Positions 62,613-64,000 of a DNA stretch of 64,000 bases are shown here, piece by piece. The position numbers and the translations under genes are program-made. The notes below the pieces were generated by a model. The model ran no database searches. It saw nothing but the letters and a program-made list of their open reading frames with translations, and had not been told where the DNA came from. The stretch is from Clostridia bacterium. GTDB taxonomy: Bacteria > Bacillota > Clostridia > Oscillospirales > Feifaniaceae. The stretch is taken from positions 1 through 64,000 of the forward strand of contig JAFRSP010000036.1 in the NCBI GenBank assembly GCA_017427525.1, written 5' to 3'. Within the stretch, counting starts at the first letter, position 1. Each line of letters opens with the position of its first letter.

Positions 62613-63092
62613 TCACTTGGAATCCTTTTTCTCCCTGCGTGCAGATCCTGCTGCAAAGAGGAAAACCATCGTCAACCCGATGCAAAAACCCACCAGATCG
62701 ATCCAAACATCACTCAGGCAGGAGGTGCGTCCCGTAAAGAGCTGGATTCCTTCGTCGATCAACGCGACCGATAGACCCTTCAAAAGCAAGACCGGCAACC
62801 TGTCCCTGCGACTCTTCGGCTCGCACAAAGCTGTCAAAAGAGCGCCCAGCACCGCAAACTCCCCCATATGTGCAAGCTTTCGCACTGTGTAGCCCTCTCG
62901 CTGATGAAGGAATGCATCGGCCCTTGTGATCGGCTTCAGTTGTCCCGCTGTGTGCTGCACCAGGCCGGAAAGCGTCCACGAAGCCTTTGGCGGCAGCAAG
63001 CTGTTTCCCCAGATGAAGCATAAAACCAGCACCAGACATATAAGCAAAACTCTCCTGCCGCGGGAATTGGGATGGTTGATTTTACGATGCAT
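62613..63092 (-). CDS. VanZ family protein
   Basis: The protein of about 159 residues has four membrane segments and the VanZ-like motifs VRKLAHMGEFAVLGALL near residue 70 and LIDEGIQLFTGRTSCLSDVWIDLVG (positions about 109-133, key residues DE, Q, GR, D-x2-ID). The name comes from a teicoplanin-resistance gene, but most family members have unknown roles. The start is either the ATG at 63092 or a GTG four codons upstream. Confidence 0.87.
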   Translation of the reverse strand: MHRKINHPNSRGRRVLLICLVLVLCFIWGNSLLPPKASWTLSGLVQHTAGQLKPITRADAFLHQREGYTVRKLAHMGEFAVLGALLTALCEPKSRRDRLPVLLLKGLSVALIDEGIQLFTGRTSCLSDVWIDLVGFCIGLTMVFLFAAGSARREKKDSK

Positions 63093-63291
63093 TTTTAACG
63101 TCACTTCTTTTCATCAACGAGACATGGGAGACAAAGGCAATTCCTCTCCCCTTTTGTTATAGCGTAATATAACACCCTCCCTTTTGTCAATTTCAGCCCC
63201 TGCAGTTCCATCGCTTTATCTTGTCGGCATATGTCCTCTTTTCCCAAATGGACTCTCTGCAAATCAAAACCGATTGTGAAAGCCCCTTTCC

Positions 63292-63336
63292 CCAAAAAAG
63301 CAGCGGGCGCCGGCCGGTGGCCGGTGCCCGCTGCTT
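63292..63336 (-). terminator. Strong terminator of the acyl-CoA synthetase gene
   Basis: AAGCAGCGGGC and CCGGCC pair with GGCCGG and GCCCGCTGCTT (one mismatch in RNA wobble) to form an 18-pair stem. TTTTTTGGGG follows on the minus strand. Confidence 0.88.
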
Positions 63337-63373
63337 CGCACAGCAGAGATCCTCCTGCTGCAAAACCTTTGTT

Positions 63374-64000
63374 TTAGTGAGAAGCCGCCTCTGCCTCCAG
63401 GGCGCGGTAATCGACCTTGCCGATCAGTGTGTAGGGCAGCTTGTCTACAAACCGATACTCCATAGGCTGCATGTATTCCGGAAGCTCCTTTTCACAGATC
63501 TCTTTGACTTCCTTGAGAACCTCATCCTTACGCTTTTCATATCCCTTGTAGAGCACGATAAAGACCACAGGAAGACGACCCTGCTCATTGTCCGGATCTT
63601 TTGCCCCAACGGCAGAGCAGACATCCACAGCCTCATGCCTGCTGATCGCATTTTCAATAATCGGCGGGAAAATCTTAAAGCCGTCGTGCCGGATGATGAT
63701 GCGCTTGGTACGGGAGGCGATATACACAAACCCGTCTTCATCCATGTGGCCGATGTCGCCGGTGTGCAGCCAAACCTTTCCGTCTGCATGACGGCGGAGG
63801 ACATTGGCAGTTTCCTTTTCGTTGTTATAGTATCCCAGCATGACATTGGGAGACAGCACGCAGATTTCACCGTCCTGATTGTAGCCCAATTCTTCTCCGG
63901 TCACCTCGTCAAAAATGGAAACCGTGGTCAGGCATACCGGAACCCCAACGCTGCCTTCCTTGTAAATCTTTTCACCCATACAGGTGGTCGCGGTCGAGCA
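63374..64000 (-). CDS. AMP-dependent acyl-CoA synthetase/ligase (5' end cut by window edge)
   Basis: The visible 208 codons are the C-terminal part of an ANL-superfamily enzyme, which activates a carboxylic acid through an acyl-AMP. Seen are the A7-type motif WLHTGDIGHMDEDGFVYI, the hinge motif ASRTKRIIIRHDGFKIFP, and the catalytic lysine in LPYTLIGKVDYRAL near the end. The N-terminal acid-binding part is outside the window, so the substrate is unknown. The frame stays open to the window edge. Confidence 0.9.
   Translation of the reverse strand, partial: CSTATTCMGEKIYKEGSVGVPVCLTTVSIFDEVTGEELGYNQDGEICVLSPNVMLGYYNNEKETANVLRRHADGKVWLHTGDIGHMDEDGFVYIASRTKRIIIRHDGFKIFPPIIENAISRHEAVDVCSAVGAKDPDNEQGRLPVVFIVLYKGYEKRKDEVLKEVKEICEKELPEYMQPMEYRFVDKLPYTLIGKVDYRALEAEAASH

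Noticed and set aside
1-64000. tRNA, rRNA, insertion sequences, CRISPR arrays and phage genes
   Set aside because: None could be recognised on either strand by reading; a tRNA scan was not possible.

Overview
The window looks like chromosomal core sequence of a spore-forming member of the Firmicutes, most likely class Clostridia (Oscillospirales/Ruminococcaceae-like; the family is an inference). The basis is spoIVA with a SpoIVFA/SpoIVFB-like pair, a YtvI-like membrane protein, PolC-type DNA polymerase III, AGGAGG-type ribosome binding sites, RqcH, DUF1540 and DUF4363 proteins, and moderately GC-rich codon use. I see no rRNA or tRNA genes, no insertion sequences, no CRISPR and no phage genes.

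Layout. 1-4911 (minus) is a proteostasis block: tig, clpP, clpX and a truncated lon. 4900-11537 (minus) holds a metallophosphatase, an M19 dipeptidase overlapping thrC, and rplS-lepB-rbgA-rnhB, where rnhB is fused to a YraN domain; a small DUF1540 gene lies on the plus strand. 11818-16108 (plus) has DUF421/DUF4363 genes followed by spoIVA and the SpoIVFA/SpoIVFB-like pair. 16234-20540 (minus) has rqcH, a Nif3-like gene, trmK, a DUF1858 gene and a zinc-ribbon gene; the last has a very long, apparently structured leader with a consensus promoter. 21072-31925 (minus) is one long run from a clear promoter: pyrH-frr-uppS-cdsA-dxr-rseP-ispG-polC. It joins pyrimidine nucleotide supply, ribosome recycling, isoprenoid and lipid precursors, intramembrane proteolysis and DNA replication.

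32495-34430 (plus) carries an ornithine cyclodeaminase-family enzyme and an orphan amino-acid-binding lipoprotein. 34875-44465 has mltG, a tiny Cys-rich membrane peptide, a folate enzyme, two acyltransferase-fold proteins, a WecB/TagA glycosyltransferase with thyX and tmk, thrB with an ACT-domain gene, and the YtvI-like protein. 44643-49768 (minus) is translation: infC-rpmI-rplT behind a leader terminator, then rplU-rpmA-obg, then lgt and a DUF1461 protein. 50081-55585 holds a prolidase-like amidohydrolase, a small helical protein, a Na/phosphate symporter and mgtE. 55939-58151 has an rRNA methyltransferase and a pyrB fused to a PyrI-like zinc domain. 58505-61875 is a divergent pair: an AraC-family regulator with an unusual C-terminal domain and a polytopic transporter, separated by 734 bases with repeated TTTGTC boxes and a leader ORF. 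The right edge has an unknown protein, a VanZ-like protein and the end of an acyl-CoA synthetase.

Most of the window is ordinary housekeeping sequence. The points most worth a second look are the structured leader at 20541-21001, the AraC/transporter control region with its TTTGTC boxes, leader ORF and hairpin, the AUA start codon of infC, the domain fusions in rnhB and pyrB, and the possible degenerate glycosidase domain on the AraC regulator.
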